This document shows positions 8,291 through 16,616 of a DNA stretch of 64,000 nucleotides, one piece after another. A program made the position numbers and the translations under genes. This stretch comes from Methylobacterium amylolyticum (GTDB taxonomy: Bacteria; Pseudomonadota; Alphaproteobacteria; Rhizobiales; Beijerinckiaceae). How positions within the stretch are numbered: position 1 is the first letter of the stretch; every line of letters starts with the position of its first letter. The notes under the pieces are model-generated. The model was given only the letters and a program-made list of their open reading frames with translations, did not search any database and was not told the origin of the DNA. The stretch is taken from NCBI RefSeq assembly GCF_030700245.1, contig NZ_JAUYZI010000024.1, positions 36,948 to 100,947 on the forward strand, written 5' to 3'.

Positions 8291-9889
8291 TCAGGTGCGG
8301 GGCGCCCGCTCCAGCCACGCGATGTTGCGCCCCTCGCTGCCGCGTCCGCGCTCGTCCGGACGACGGCCGCGGCCGTCGCGCGCGGGCTGCTGCGCCCCGC
8401 GCCCGCCGGAGGGGCGCTCGCCGTGGCGCTCACCCTGAGGACGGGCATCGCGCCCGTGGTGCGGGCTCGGCCCCCGGCCGTCGCCGCCGCGCACGGGGCG
8501 CGGCGTGCCGTGTCCCGGCCCTTGTCCTTGCCCGTGACCTTGTCCTTGCCCATGACCCTGTGACGACCGTTGCGGCTGGCCGCCGGCGGGGCGCGCCTCA
8601 CCCGGACGGCTCCCTTGCGGACGGCTCCCTTGCGGACGGCCCTGGCCCGGCCTGGCGCCGCGCCCGGGCTGGGCGCCGCGGCGCGGCTGCTGCGGCCGCT
8701 CCGGCCGGCGCGCCTCCTCGCGGGCGATGTCGGCCGCCTCCTGGCGCGAGGGCGGGGCGAAGCCCTCGGGGAAGCCCGCCACCGGCACGCTCTGCCGGGT
8801 GAGCCGCTCGATGTCGCGCAGGTAGGCCCGCTCCTCGTCGTTGCAGAACGAGATCGCGAGGCCCGCCGCCCCGGCCCGCGCCGTGCGGCCGATGCGGTGG
8901 ACGTAGCTCTCCGGCACGTTCGGCAGGTCGAAGTTGACCACGTGGCTCACGCCCTCGACGTCGATGCCGCGGGCGGCGATGTCGGTGGCCACCAGCACCC
9001 GGCAGGCCCCGTCGCGGAACGCCTGGAGCGCCCGCTCGCGCTGGGGCTGCGACTTGTTGCCGTGGATCGCCGCGCCGACGATGCCGACCTTGTCGAGGCC
9101 GCGCACCACCCGGTCGGCCCCGTGCTTGGTGCGGGTGAAGACCAGCACCCGGTCGATCGCGGGATCGCGCAGGACGTGGGCGAGCAGCGCCTGCTTGGCG
9201 CCGGTGTGGACGAAGATCACCGACTGGTCGACCCGCTCGGCGGTGGTCGCCACCGGGGTCACCGCGACCTGGACCGGATCGGTGAGGTACTGGCTGGCGA
9301 GCCCGGCGATGTTCTTCGGCATGGTGGCCGAGAAGAACAGGCTCTGGCGCTTGCCCGGCAGCATCCGCACGATGCGCTTCAGCGCGTGGATGAAGCCGAG
9401 GTCGAGCATCTGGTCGGCCTCGTCGAGGACGAGGATCTCGACGCCGTCGAGGGTCAGCGCGCGGCGGTCGACGAGGTCGATCAGCCGGCCGGGGGTGGCG
9501 ACGAGGATGTCGACGCCCGGCGCCAGCGCCCGCTCCTGGCGGCCGATGGTGACGCCGCCGAACACGACGGTGTTGGTGTAGGGCAGGTGGCGGCCGTAAT
9601 CGGAGAATGATTCGGCGATCTGGTTGGCGAGCTCGCGGGTCGGCGAGAGCACCAGCACCCGGCAGCCGCGGCGCGGCGGCCGGCGGTCCTCCAGGCTGAG
9701 GCGGTGCAGGATCGGCAGGGCGAAGGCGGCGGTCTTGCCGGTGCCGGTCTGGGCGATGCCGCAGAGGTCGCGGCCGGCCATGGCCGGCGGGATCGCCTGC
9801 GCCTGGATCGGCGTCGGCGCGGTGTAGCCGGCCTCTTGGAGCGCCCGCAGCACGGGCTGGGCGAGGCCGAAATCGGTGAACTGGGTCAA
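8291..9889 (-). CDS. rhlE: DEAD-box ATP-dependent RNA helicase, RhlE type
   Basis: All core motifs are present: the Q motif (FTDFGLAQ then YTAPTPIQAQAI), motif I AQTGTGKT, PTRELANQ, VATPGRL, DEAD (VLDEADQMLD), SAT, and HRIGRTARAG. After about 390 residues the C-terminus becomes a low-complexity Gly/Arg/Gln/His tail, as in RhlE proteins, where it binds RNA. It unwinds RNA duplexes in ribosome assembly or mRNA turnover. The start is uncertain: I used the TTG at 9889, where the family homology begins; a GTG at 10000 would add 37 Pro/Arg-rich residues. Neither has a clear Shine-Dalgarno sequence. Confidence 0.88.
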   Translation of the reverse strand: MTQFTDFGLAQPVLRALQEAGYTAPTPIQAQAIPPAMAGRDLCGIAQTGTGKTAAFALPILHRLSLEDRRPPRRGCRVLVLSPTRELANQIAESFSDYGRHLPYTNTVVFGGVTIGRQERALAPGVDILVATPGRLIDLVDRRALTLDGVEILVLDEADQMLDLGFIHALKRIVRMLPGKRQSLFFSATMPKNIAGLASQYLTDPVQVAVTPVATTAERVDQSVIFVHTGAKQALLAHVLRDPAIDRVLVFTRTKHGADRVVRGLDKVGIVGAAIHGNKSQPQRERALQAFRDGACRVLVATDIAARGIDVEGVSHVVNFDLPNVPESYVHRIGRTARAGAAGLAISFCNDEERAYLRDIERLTRQSVPVAGFPEGFAPPSRQEAADIAREEARRPERPQQPRRGAQPGRGARPGQGRPQGSRPQGSRPGEARPAGGQPQRSSQGHGQGQGHGQGQGPGHGTPRPVRGGDGRGPSPHHGRDARPQGERHGERPSGGRGAQQPARDGRGRRPDERGRGSEGRNIAWLERAPRT

Positions 9890-10572
9890 GGAGGTGTCCG
9901 TGGCAGCAGGACCGGCCGGGCGCTCGTGTGGCGGCGCGGGAAAGGGGGCGGTCCGTTGGCAGGGGGCAGCCCGCGTGATGGGGCGGCCGGGTGCATGCAC
10001 GTTATAAAGAGGGGGGCCGGACCGCGCCTTGGGCGCCCCGGTCCGTCACGCAGCCCCCTCAGGCGGCCCCGTGTGTCGGCCGCTGACGCTGCGATGCCGA
10101 TATGCGGTTGTGCGGTTGCGAAGTCAACGGCGGACACGCCCGAATCGCCGGGATGGTAGGGCTGCGGGATCGGGGCTCGCGACAGTGGGGGATCACTTAC
10201 AGGTTAAGGGCGGAGGCGTCTGGGACTGCCGGACGAGGGTGAGGGTTTCCCAGTTGTCCGGGTCGATCACCCGCCCGCGCCGGCGCGGGTCGGTCAGGGC
10301 CGAGACGTGCTCGCGGAGCGACAGGGAGGAGAACACGGGCAGCTCACCCAACGGCAAGCCGCCGGAATCACGCAGCGCCCGCGAGCCGATGCCCCGTCAC
10401 GCGGAAGCGATTGCCCTGCTCGCCAGTCTCCGCTCGCTGGACAGCGGCCCCCTCCCTCCTGTATGACCCCGACATCGACCAGCCCCAGGCTCGGGAAGCC
10501 GGCCGGGGACGCTCACAGGGATTGCATCGGACGGGGGCTCTGCCCCGCGCAACCGATGGCCATCCCCGCCGC
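9890..10572. other. Region between helicase and tRNA-Ser
   Basis: About 680 bases with no gene I can defend. 10193-10396 on the minus strand is an open stretch with protein-like sequence (LPVFSSLSLREHVSAL, then RVIDPDNWETLTLV) but no good start codon, possibly the 3' remnant of a decayed gene. The remainder should hold the helicase promoter and that of the tRNA. Confidence 0.35.
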
Positions 10573-10662
10573 GGAGAGGTGGCAGAGCGGTTGAATGCAC
10601 CGCACTCGAAATGCGGCATGCCTGCAAGGGCATCGGGGGTTCGAATCCCCCCCTCTCCGCCA
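10573..10662 (+). tRNA. tRNA-Ser (anticodon CGA)
   Basis: A 90-base class II tRNA. The acceptor stem GGAGAGG pairs with CCTCTCC, followed by discriminator G and an encoded CCA. The anticodon arm CCGCA-CTCGAAA-TGCGG gives anticodon CGA, which reads UCG serine codons. A long variable arm and the T-arm GGGGGTTCGAATCCCCC follow. Its 3' end is the prophage attachment site and stays intact after integration. Confidence 0.96.
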
Positions 10663-10663
10663 G
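10649..10663 (+). other. attL core
   Basis: CCCCCTCTCCGCCAG covers the T-arm/acceptor 3' strand and CCA of tRNA-Ser plus one base. The identical 15-mer recurs at 52854-52868. Crossover must lie within it. Confidence 0.88.
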
Positions 10664-10720
10664 TTATCAAGTCCAAAAAAGTCAGCATCTGCAACGCGGT
10701 AGGGCGCTTCCGTTGACAGA

Positions 10721-10741
10721 TCGTGCACCCCCGGTGCACGA
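10721..10741. promoter_or_regulatory. Perfect inverted repeat upstream of integrase
   Basis: TCGTGCACC, a CCC spacer, then GGTGCACGA: two perfect 9-base arms 30 bases before the integrase start. There is no T-run, so it is more likely a dimeric protein-binding site (excisionase, integrase regulator or repressor) than a terminator. The binding protein is unknown. Confidence 0.5.
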
Positions 10742-10744
10742 TTT

Positions 10745-10765
10745 CGTCCAACAAATCGTCCAACA
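10745..10765 (+). repeat. Paired CGTCCAACA repeats, left arm
   Basis: CGTCCAACA occurs at 10745-10753 and 10757-10765, 12 bases apart. An equally spaced pair in the same orientation lies at 52761-52781 beside the right attachment site. They resemble integrase arm-type sites. Confidence 0.6.
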
Positions 10766-10771
10766 TCTGCG

Positions 10772-12079
10772 ATGCCGGAATTTCTGACAAAGCGCGCCGG
10801 GTTCTGGCACTACGCTCGCCGAGTGCCTCTGGCCTACGCCGACCTCGACCCGCGCGGCGTCATCCGGCAGTCGACCAAGATCCGCGTCGCCGACGACCCG
10901 CGCGCCATCCGCGCCCAGCGGGCGGCAGAGCGCATTAACGGCGAGCTGGAGGCATTCTGGCGAGCGGCCGGCACCGCTGAGGGCGCTGAGGCAAAGGCGC
11001 GCTACGATCGTGCGAGACGGGACGCGCGCCGGCTCGGCTTCCCCTACATCACGGCTGTCGAGGTCGCGCAGCTCCCGATCGCCGAGATCCTGGCACGATT
11101 CGATGTCGTCGCGGCGGCGAAGCCCGATGATCATGCCGTCGAGGCCGCAGCGCTCGGCACGGTCGAGCCGCCAGCCCTCGACCTCGACGGACTGTTCGAC
11201 GAGTTCGAAGCGCTGATGAAGCCCTCACTCAAGGGCATGTCCGACGATCAGGTCCGCCGCTGGCAGAGCCCGAAGAAGCGCGCCATCGCCAACCTCCGCA
11301 CGGTGATCGGCAACAAGGCGCTCGCCAAGCTGACGCGGGTCGACGCACTCGATTTCCAGCGCTGGTGGATCGGCCGGATCGAGGTCGAGGGTGTCGAGAT
11401 CGAGACAGCCAACAAGGACATCGGGCACCTCAACAAGATGCTCGGAAAGGTCGAGAACACGCACCGGCTGGGGCTCGGGCCGGTGTTCTCGCAACTGCGG
11501 ATTGAGGGCGGCCGCACCGGTCAGCGCACGGCATTCGCCCCGGCCTACGTGCAGAACACGCTCCTGGCCGACGGCGCGCTCGCCATGCTCAACCCCGAGG
11601 CTCGTCGCATCCTCTACCTCATCGCTGAGACCGGCCTGCGCCTGTCGGAAGCCTGCAACCTGACAGCCGAGACCATTCGGCTCGACGACGCGACGCCGCA
11701 CGTCCAAGTGCGGCCTGACGGCCGGCGGATGAAGACGGAGCAGAGCGAGCGCGACATTCCCCTCGTGGGCGTGGCGCTGATGGCGATGCGCGAGCATCCC
11801 GAGGGCTTCCCGCGCTACCGGGATCAGGCCGCTGGACTGTCCGCTGCGGTGAACAAGACGCTGCGGGAGAATGGTCTGCTACCGAGCGAGGGGCATACCG
11901 TCTACTCGCTACGGCACACCTTTGAGGACCGCCTTACCGCGGTCGAGGCACCTGACAAGATTGCGGCGGCGCTGATGGGCCACAAGTACCGTCGACCTCG
12001 CTACGGCGTCGGGCCAAGCCTCGCACAGAAGGCCGAATGGCTTCAGCGGATCGCATTTAGAATGCCTGGGACGGTGTAA
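10772..12079 (+). CDS. int: Prophage tyrosine integrase
   Basis: This 435-residue site-specific recombinase begins with an arm-binding region (FWHYARRVPLAYADLDPRG). A SAM-like core-binding domain (about 160-260) and the C-terminal catalytic domain follow. Catalytic residues visible are Arg in AETGLRLSEAC, the SLRHTFEDRL box (Arg and His), and the nucleophile Tyr in HKYRRPRYGVG. It lies immediately inside attL at tRNA-Ser, so it should catalyse integration there. The 5' end (CCGGAATTTCTGAC) is partly echoed next to attR, hinting at a shared binding region or a relic of a related element. Confidence 0.95.
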   Translation: MPEFLTKRAGFWHYARRVPLAYADLDPRGVIRQSTKIRVADDPRAIRAQRAAERINGELEAFWRAAGTAEGAEAKARYDRARRDARRLGFPYITAVEVAQLPIAEILARFDVVAAAKPDDHAVEAAALGTVEPPALDLDGLFDEFEALMKPSLKGMSDDQVRRWQSPKKRAIANLRTVIGNKALAKLTRVDALDFQRWWIGRIEVEGVEIETANKDIGHLNKMLGKVENTHRLGLGPVFSQLRIEGGRTGQRTAFAPAYVQNTLLADGALAMLNPEARRILYLIAETGLRLSEACNLTAETIRLDDATPHVQVRPDGRRMKTEQSERDIPLVGVALMAMREHPEGFPRYRDQAAGLSAAVNKTLRENGLLPSEGHTVYSLRHTFEDRLTAVEAPDKIAAALMGHKYRRPRYGVGPSLAQKAEWLQRIAFRMPGTV

Positions 12080-12135
12080 GCGCAGGGTCAGACCTGTGGT
12101 TGTGCGGTCGCGCCCTCTGCCTTTATCTAGAAATC

Positions 12136-12516
12136 ATGCTGCCGTTGAAACCGCTCACGCAGGCCATGAAGGGCTTGGCGAAATTTGGCCCCGATGGGCT
12201 CGTTTTCGCTGTCATCATAATCGGGACATTCGGCGCCATCGCCGCAAAAGCAGATCCGATATGGTGTGTGCTCGCTGGCTGCCTTTTCTGTATCCTCTGG
12301 CTGGTTCGAAATTTCATCGACGCCCATTTGGACGTGAAACGGAAAATGGCCGCGCTCCAGATCAAAGCACAGACGCAGGCTCTGAAGCTCACGGAAAAAT
12401 TCAATCTCAAGCCGGCGATACCGTCACCCGCTCCTTCCCCGGCACCAGCATCACCACGGCATAAATCATTGCCTGCGCCTGCCGTGCCCCCGGGAAATTC
12501 GCAGCCGGAAAAATGA
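12136..12516 (+). CDS. Small two-helix membrane protein of prophage
   Basis: Starts at ATG 12136 (MLPLKPLTQAMKGL). Two adjacent hydrophobic helices (VFAVIIIGTFGAIAA and WCVLAGCLFCILWLV) are followed by a charged helix (DAHLDVKRKMAALQIKAQTQ) and a Pro/Ala/Ser-rich tail. This looks like an inner-membrane protein with a cytoplasmic coiled coil. It is downstream of the integrase in the lysogenic region, where superinfection-exclusion genes often sit, but nothing in the sequence proves that role. Confidence 0.6.
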   Translation: MLPLKPLTQAMKGLAKFGPDGLVFAVIIIGTFGAIAAKADPIWCVLAGCLFCILWLVRNFIDAHLDVKRKMAALQIKAQTQALKLTEKFNLKPAIPSPAPSPAPASPRHKSLPAPAVPPGNSQPEK

Positions 12517-12616
12517 CGCGTCGTCTTTCCCCTGCCGTCAACCGTTCCTTCACGATGGGCTGGACATCGTCGCACGAAATTGCCAACCCTGGGTTTCCAC
12601 CATACATGCTCGCATC

Positions 12617-13171
12617 ATGGTGACCGTCATGCAGGGGAATTTTCTCGCCATTGTCGCGATCGTGGCGGTCTCGCTGCTGATCGCGCGAGAACTCGTGCGC
12701 GCAACGATCGAGCTGCGGCACAAGGCCCGGGCGCTCGAAGTCGTTTCATCCGACCTTGATGAGTGCTTCAGCGAAACCGATCGGCTGATGTGCGATGAGC
12801 GTGTTCCGACCATCCTCAAGCACGTACTGGGTGGCCAGCTCATGTCCCTGGCTCGCCCCGAGATCGGCGGCCCTCGCATGAGGGCATTCATGCAGCGCGA
12901 TTTTTCCGAAGAAACTCATGTTGCCGATGAGGATAACCCGATCACGGAGGCGTTCGAGCAGCTCGCTCGCATCGATCCCAAACTGGCCGACGACTGCCGG
13001 ATGATTCTGGCGCGCGGATTTTTCGCGCTCATGCTGATGCATGTCGAAGGGTGGAAGGTCGAGGTTTCTGTGCGCGACGCGGTTCGCAGCCCCTACGGAC
13101 TGCCGCTCGGGATGGATCGGCTTTTCGGCAACTCCGATATGGGCCCCATCGGGCCGGCTGCGGCCGTGTAG
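12617..13171 (+). CDS. Membrane-anchored hypothetical protein
   Basis: A 184-residue protein with one N-terminal transmembrane helix (FLAIVAIVAVSLLIARELV) and a soluble, mainly helical domain with several acidic stretches (SSDLDECFSETD; THVADEDNPITEAF). No family is recognised. It follows the two-helix membrane protein in the same direction, so both may be expressed from the lysogen. Its last 79 bases overlap the end of a gene on the opposite strand. Confidence 0.6.
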   Translation: MVTVMQGNFLAIVAIVAVSLLIARELVRATIELRHKARALEVVSSDLDECFSETDRLMCDERVPTILKHVLGGQLMSLARPEIGGPRMRAFMQRDFSEETHVADEDNPITEAFEQLARIDPKLADDCRMILARGFFALMLMHVEGWKVEVSVRDAVRSPYGLPLGMDRLFGNSDMGPIGPAAAV

Positions 13172-13362
13172 GCATTCAGCAGGCGTCGGGCCCGCTTGAC
13201 CGGATCGTCTCCTGCCCGCGCCTTCAGCAGCTCGGCCTCCAGACGGTCCATCAGTGGGACCAGGGCACGTCCGCCCTCATCGCGAGCGACAAGGTAGGCG
13301 CATAGGGCCAGCGCGCGCTCGATGCGCTGCGGCGTCACCGGCTCTGGTGCGGGGCGCTTCAC
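13093..13362 (-). CDS. Small helical phage protein
   Basis: Begins at a GTG (13362) whose GTGA overlaps the stop of the upstream gene. The 89 residues contain RIERALALCAYLVARDEGGRA, LVPLMDRLEAELLKARAG and VKRARRLLNAY, all amphipathic helices. I recall similar short proteins in Methylobacterium prophages, always unannotated. It is the last gene of the leftward block and overlaps the convergent gene ending at 13171. Confidence 0.55.
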   Translation of the reverse strand: MKRPAPEPVTPQRIERALALCAYLVARDEGGRALVPLMDRLEAELLKARAGDDPVKRARRLLNAYTAAAGPMGPISELPKSRSIPSGSP

Positions 13363-13838
13363 GATGCCGGCTTTCGCACCTGCGCCAGCGCCTGCGCCCG
13401 CAGGTGCGGCTTTCGGGCGATCACCGCGGCTGGCGGCGTCCAAGACCGGCGCCCGTCCCGCTCGGCTATGTCCTGCCGCCGGAAGCCGGCGGCCATGCGC
13501 GAGAGCGCGGTGAAGACGTGCAGACCGGTAGCGACGGCCCGGTCCCAGCGTAGCGCCATCAGCAGGTCGTAGACCTCCGCCCCGCGCTGAAGACGGCGAT
13601 TGTTCCAGGACTGCCGGCATCCGGCAGCGCAGAACTCGGCGTCGGACTTGCGGGGCGTGAAGGGCGTCCCGCACTCAAGGCAGGCCCGCTCGTGCGCGAA
13701 CTCCCGCCGATCGGTCTCCACCGCTTTCCCAGGCGATGCGTTTAAACGGTTGGTCGCTGAGGGGAGCGCCATGCGAACGCCTTCCCCCGCAGCCCGCGCC
13801 ACGCTGGCGTCGCGCCCGGACGTGGCGCGGGCTGCCAT
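13359..13838 (-). CDS. Zinc-finger-like prophage protein
   Basis: A 159-residue protein with one compact metal-binding motif: ACLECGTPFTPRKSDAEFC followed by AAGCRQSWNNRRLQRG, giving CxxC-(13)-CxxxC spacing and a basic helix. This arrangement is common in small DNA-binding proteins of phages. The second half (VYDLLMALRWDRAVATGLH) is helical. The ATG at 13838 overlaps the TGA of the upstream gene (TGATG) and the stop overlaps the next start (GTGA), so it is coupled at both ends. Confidence 0.65.
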   Translation of the reverse strand: MAARATSGRDASVARAAGEGVRMALPSATNRLNASPGKAVETDRREFAHERACLECGTPFTPRKSDAEFCAAGCRQSWNNRRLQRGAEVYDLLMALRWDRAVATGLHVFTALSRMAAGFRRQDIAERDGRRSWTPPAAVIARKPHLRAQALAQVRKPAS

Positions 13839-14857
13839 CAGAAGTGCTCCCGGTCGTCGGCGATGGTGTCGATCCAGCTCATCGAGCCGTCGCCGATCGG
13901 CGCGTCGAGCGAGTAATGGCGGGGACCATAGATCCGGGTTCGAGCGGCCCGAGCCTCAGCCGGGATCCCCGCGAAGTCGATCGCCTTCGAGAGGACGGCG
14001 ATGAGCACTTCACTCTCGACCTCTAGACGAACCGCCGGCTCCAGCGAGGCGCAGGCGGCCTTGACCGCTTCGGTCGCGCTGGCGACGAACGCCTGGGTCT
14101 GACGCTCCTTGGCAGCACGGTGCTCGATCGCACGGGCGGACCGGCCGTGCCGCGACTTCAGTGCATCGACACATCGGATGATGTTGCGCAGGAGCGCCAT
14201 CTCGGTAGCGCTCCACGGCTCACCCCTAAGCGGCAGCTTCAAGCGCAAGCGCGACGCCATGGAAGCCACAGCGCGCACCGACCGCTTCGGCGCGAGCAAC
14301 GAACGGGCGATGGCCCTCTCGTTGGCGTACAAGATCGCGATTTCCTCAGGTGACCAATCGCTGTCCCGCGGACGGGTTTTCCGGTCGAGGTTGGACGCCT
14401 GAGTTAAGCGCCGCATATCTGCCGCTGCCCTAATTTTTCGGGTTAAGGCAAAGGCTTTGACGGCACGATAGGTGCGACCCGGGAGCCGTATGGGCCATTC
14501 GGGAGGAGGGATCCGCCCCCAGTTCGCGACGACGATGTCGATCTCTTCTCGCGTCCAGTGCTGCCCCGATTTCCCCTGTTGGCGCTTCGCCTTGCCGAGA
14601 TCAATCAACCGGCGGCGGTTGAGGGCCGCGGTTATCGATGCGTAATGCCTCTCCGGCCAGCCTGGATACTTCAGTGTTACGGTCCCGTCCGAATGGGTCT
14701 CGATGAATCTTGATTGAGTGCGCATTTTGATTGTCCGAGACACGTTGATCGGCGGGGACATGCTGCACTCGTAGGAAGTCTGTGTCGTGACCTTGTTGCT
14801 TGGCATTGAGCAAGCGTGGCTGGGACCAGCGAACGAGATCTCAAGCAGGCTCGTCAC
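13838..14857 (-). CDS. SANT/Myb-like triple-repeat DNA-binding protein
   Basis: Three Trp-centred helix-turn-helix-like segments are visible: HWTREEIDIVVANWGRI, DWSPEEIAILYANERA and PWSATEMALLRNII, each followed by a second helix with Arg-rich ends. That is the pattern of SANT/Myb or GcrA-like DNA-binding modules. A longer helical C-terminus ends in SMSWIDTIADDREHF. I set the start at GTG 14857, which overlaps the upstream TGA in the GTGA style used across this operon; ATGs at 14806 and further in are alternatives. Probably a phage regulator of host or phage transcription, by inference. Confidence 0.6.
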   Translation of the reverse strand: MTSLLEISFAGPSHACSMPSNKVTTQTSYECSMSPPINVSRTIKMRTQSRFIETHSDGTVTLKYPGWPERHYASITAALNRRRLIDLGKAKRQQGKSGQHWTREEIDIVVANWGRIPPPEWPIRLPGRTYRAVKAFALTRKIRAAADMRRLTQASNLDRKTRPRDSDWSPEEIAILYANERAIARSLLAPKRSVRAVASMASRLRLKLPLRGEPWSATEMALLRNIIRCVDALKSRHGRSARAIEHRAAKERQTQAFVASATEAVKAACASLEPAVRLEVESEVLIAVLSKAIDFAGIPAEARAARTRIYGPRHYSLDAPIGDGSMSWIDTIADDREHF

Positions 14858-15843
14858 GGCCGGGCCCCCATCGCAACAGCCCACGCCGGGTTGCCGCCGT
14901 CTGGACCGAAGAGGTCCGGCAGGTTTCGCTCGACGACCTGATGCAGCTCGTTCAGCCGTTCCGTCTCGGCCTCGGCGGCCGCGTCACGGATCGCCTGGGC
15001 GGCCCTGCTGCGACCGGGTACGGCGCGATCCTTGGGCGCGCCGGTGGCGACGAAGGCGTCCCCGTGCACGAATGCCTGGAACACGAGGTCTGTGGCGATG
15101 ACGCCGATCCGGTCGCGGGTCCGAGGCGGAAGGCTGCGCCACGCCGCCTCGACCTCGGCCTGCCCCGGGATGCCCTTTGTCTCTCGGATCGGGGCCTCCG
15201 TGAGAATCAACGGAGCTTGCCTCTCATTGGTGAGAAGCAACGCCAGCGCCGCCGCGATGTGCTCCAGGTAGTCGCCCCCGGTATCCCAGCGGCAGAAGAT
15301 CTTAGCGTCCCGGGCGTAGAACGAGGCCAGCGCGTGCAGGCTGGCGAGGGTGGTCGGCATCAGGGCCTGCACCGCTCGGAACGCCTCGTCGACCGCGTGG
15401 CCGGCAGCGTCGATCACCGCCTCCGATTCGTCGTCGTCCTCGTCGCGGTGAACGAGCGCCGCGGTGTGCGCGACGCTCGCCTTGTCGGCGGCCACGATCG
15501 CAGCGACGACGGGGTCGGCGTCGTCGACCACGGGCGGGTCCAGCACCGCCCCGAGATCCGCGGCGCGACCCTGAAGGATGCCGTAGGCCGGCTGGTAGTC
15601 CTCGGCGAACTCGGCCTCCTCGGACAACCACCACCGGAGATGCGCGAGCAGCGCTCCGGCGCCGGCCGGCAGTGGACGTGTCAGGATCGGGAAGGCGGTG
15701 GCGGCCGTTACGAGGCCGTCCAGGGCCTCGAACATGGCGTCGTCCGCCAGCACGCTGTCCTCGCCCTCCGGCGCGATCTGGAAGGCGTCGTAGGCGGCGC
15801 GGTGGGCAGTGACCGCGACGGTGAGCGGGGCGACGGCCATCAT
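14854..15843 (-). CDS. Hypothetical prophage protein (paralogous N-terminus)
   Basis: The 329 residues start MMAVAPLTVAVTAHRAAYDAF. The first 100 residues parallel the whole of the upstream 106-residue protein: AHRAAYDAF versus AHHKAWHAVF, LLAHLRWWLSEEAEF versus LLAYLRWWLDEVGPF, GRAADLGAVLDPP versus ARVADLAMLLFEPP. A second, helical part (FRAVQALMPTTLASL; FCRWDTGGDYLEHIA) follows. ATG overlaps the upstream stop (ATGA). No function known. Confidence 0.65.
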   Translation of the reverse strand: MMAVAPLTVAVTAHRAAYDAFQIAPEGEDSVLADDAMFEALDGLVTAATAFPILTRPLPAGAGALLAHLRWWLSEEAEFAEDYQPAYGILQGRAADLGAVLDPPVVDDADPVVAAIVAADKASVAHTAALVHRDEDDDESEAVIDAAGHAVDEAFRAVQALMPTTLASLHALASFYARDAKIFCRWDTGGDYLEHIAAALALLLTNERQAPLILTEAPIRETKGIPGQAEVEAAWRSLPPRTRDRIGVIATDLVFQAFVHGDAFVATGAPKDRAVPGRSRAAQAIRDAAAEAETERLNELHQVVERNLPDLFGPDGGNPAWAVAMGARP

Positions 15844-16160
15844 TGCGGCCGGTCCCCGGCCGGCGGCTCGAACAGCAGCATCGCCAGATCGGCGACGCGG
15901 GCCTGAACGATGAAGTACGGCGGCGGGTAGTCCCCGTGCTCTGAAGAGAAGGGCCCCACTTCGTCGAGCCACCAGCGCAGGTAGGCCAGCAGATCCTTCG
16001 CACCTTGGTGCGTCCCGGCGGGGGTGCCGAGCAACACGTCGAGCGCTTCGATGGATGCCTCCATGGCAGACCGTAGGGGCCGTCCGGGCGCCGCGGTGAA
16101 CACCGCGTGCCACGCCTTGTGGTGGGCGGCGATGGCGTCGTTGATCGACAGGGCGCTCAT
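15840..16160 (-). CDS. Small hypothetical protein, partial paralogue of next gene
   Basis: A 106-residue, mostly helical protein (NDAIAAHHKAWHAVF; LAYLRWWLDEVGPF; ADLAMLLFEPPAG). It is a short paralogue of the N-terminal 100 residues of the gene directly downstream, so the pair arose by tandem duplication. Starts and stops overlap both neighbours by 4 bases. Function unknown. Confidence 0.6.
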   Translation of the reverse strand: MSALSINDAIAAHHKAWHAVFTAAPGRPLRSAMEASIEALDVLLGTPAGTHQGAKDLLAYLRWWLDEVGPFSSEHGDYPPPYFIVQARVADLAMLLFEPPAGDRPQ

Positions 16161-16615
16161 AACTCGACCTCCGCGAAGGCGGCGGGCCGCATCGCTTTGG
16201 CCCGTTTCCAGATCTCCCCGAGCATCTTCGGTTCAAGCAGTTCCTCCGCGGCCGCGATGAACGCCCTGCGCCGGGCGTTCTTCGGCGCCGTGACCAGATT
16301 CTCCGCCTCGCCCTGCTCGATCTGGCGCTCCACCTTGCGCAACTCGGCGATCCGCCGCTGCACGATCTGGCGGTGAAACTTCTTGCGCCTGAGCACGGCA
16401 TTCGCCCGCCGGCGCCACGAGACATCGCGCGGCCGCTCGCCGGTGCCGTCGGCCTCAAGTTGCTCTTCAATCTCGATGATGGACTGGACCAGCTCGGTCT
16501 GGATCGCCTCGGCTTCCGCCGACGACGTGATCTGGTTGGGACGGATCGTGGTGCCGTCTGCGCGGAGGATGATGTCGAGGGCCGGCGCTCCCGGGGCAAT
16601 TTCGTTGCGGGGCAT
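16157..16615 (-). CDS. Coiled-coil hypothetical phage protein
   Basis: The 152 residues are dominated by charged helices (AEAIQTELVQSIIEIEEQLE; RQIVQRRIAELRKVERQIEQ) consistent with a coiled coil, and a C-terminal helix ending KRAKAMRPAAFAEVEL. Start ATG at 16615 lies one base after the upstream stop. No family is recognised. Confidence 0.6.
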   Translation of the reverse strand: MPRNEIAPGAPALDIILRADGTTIRPNQITSSAEAEAIQTELVQSIIEIEEQLEADGTGERPRDVSWRRRANAVLRRKKFHRQIVQRRIAELRKVERQIEQGEAENLVTAPKNARRRAFIAAAEELLEPKMLGEIWKRAKAMRPAAFAEVEL

Positions 16616-16616
16616 G

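Noticed and set aside
10193..10396. Minus-strand open stretch with protein-like sequence (LPVFSSLSLREHVSAL)
   Set aside because: No plausible start codon or known family; may be the end of a lost gene, but long open frames are frequent at this GC content.
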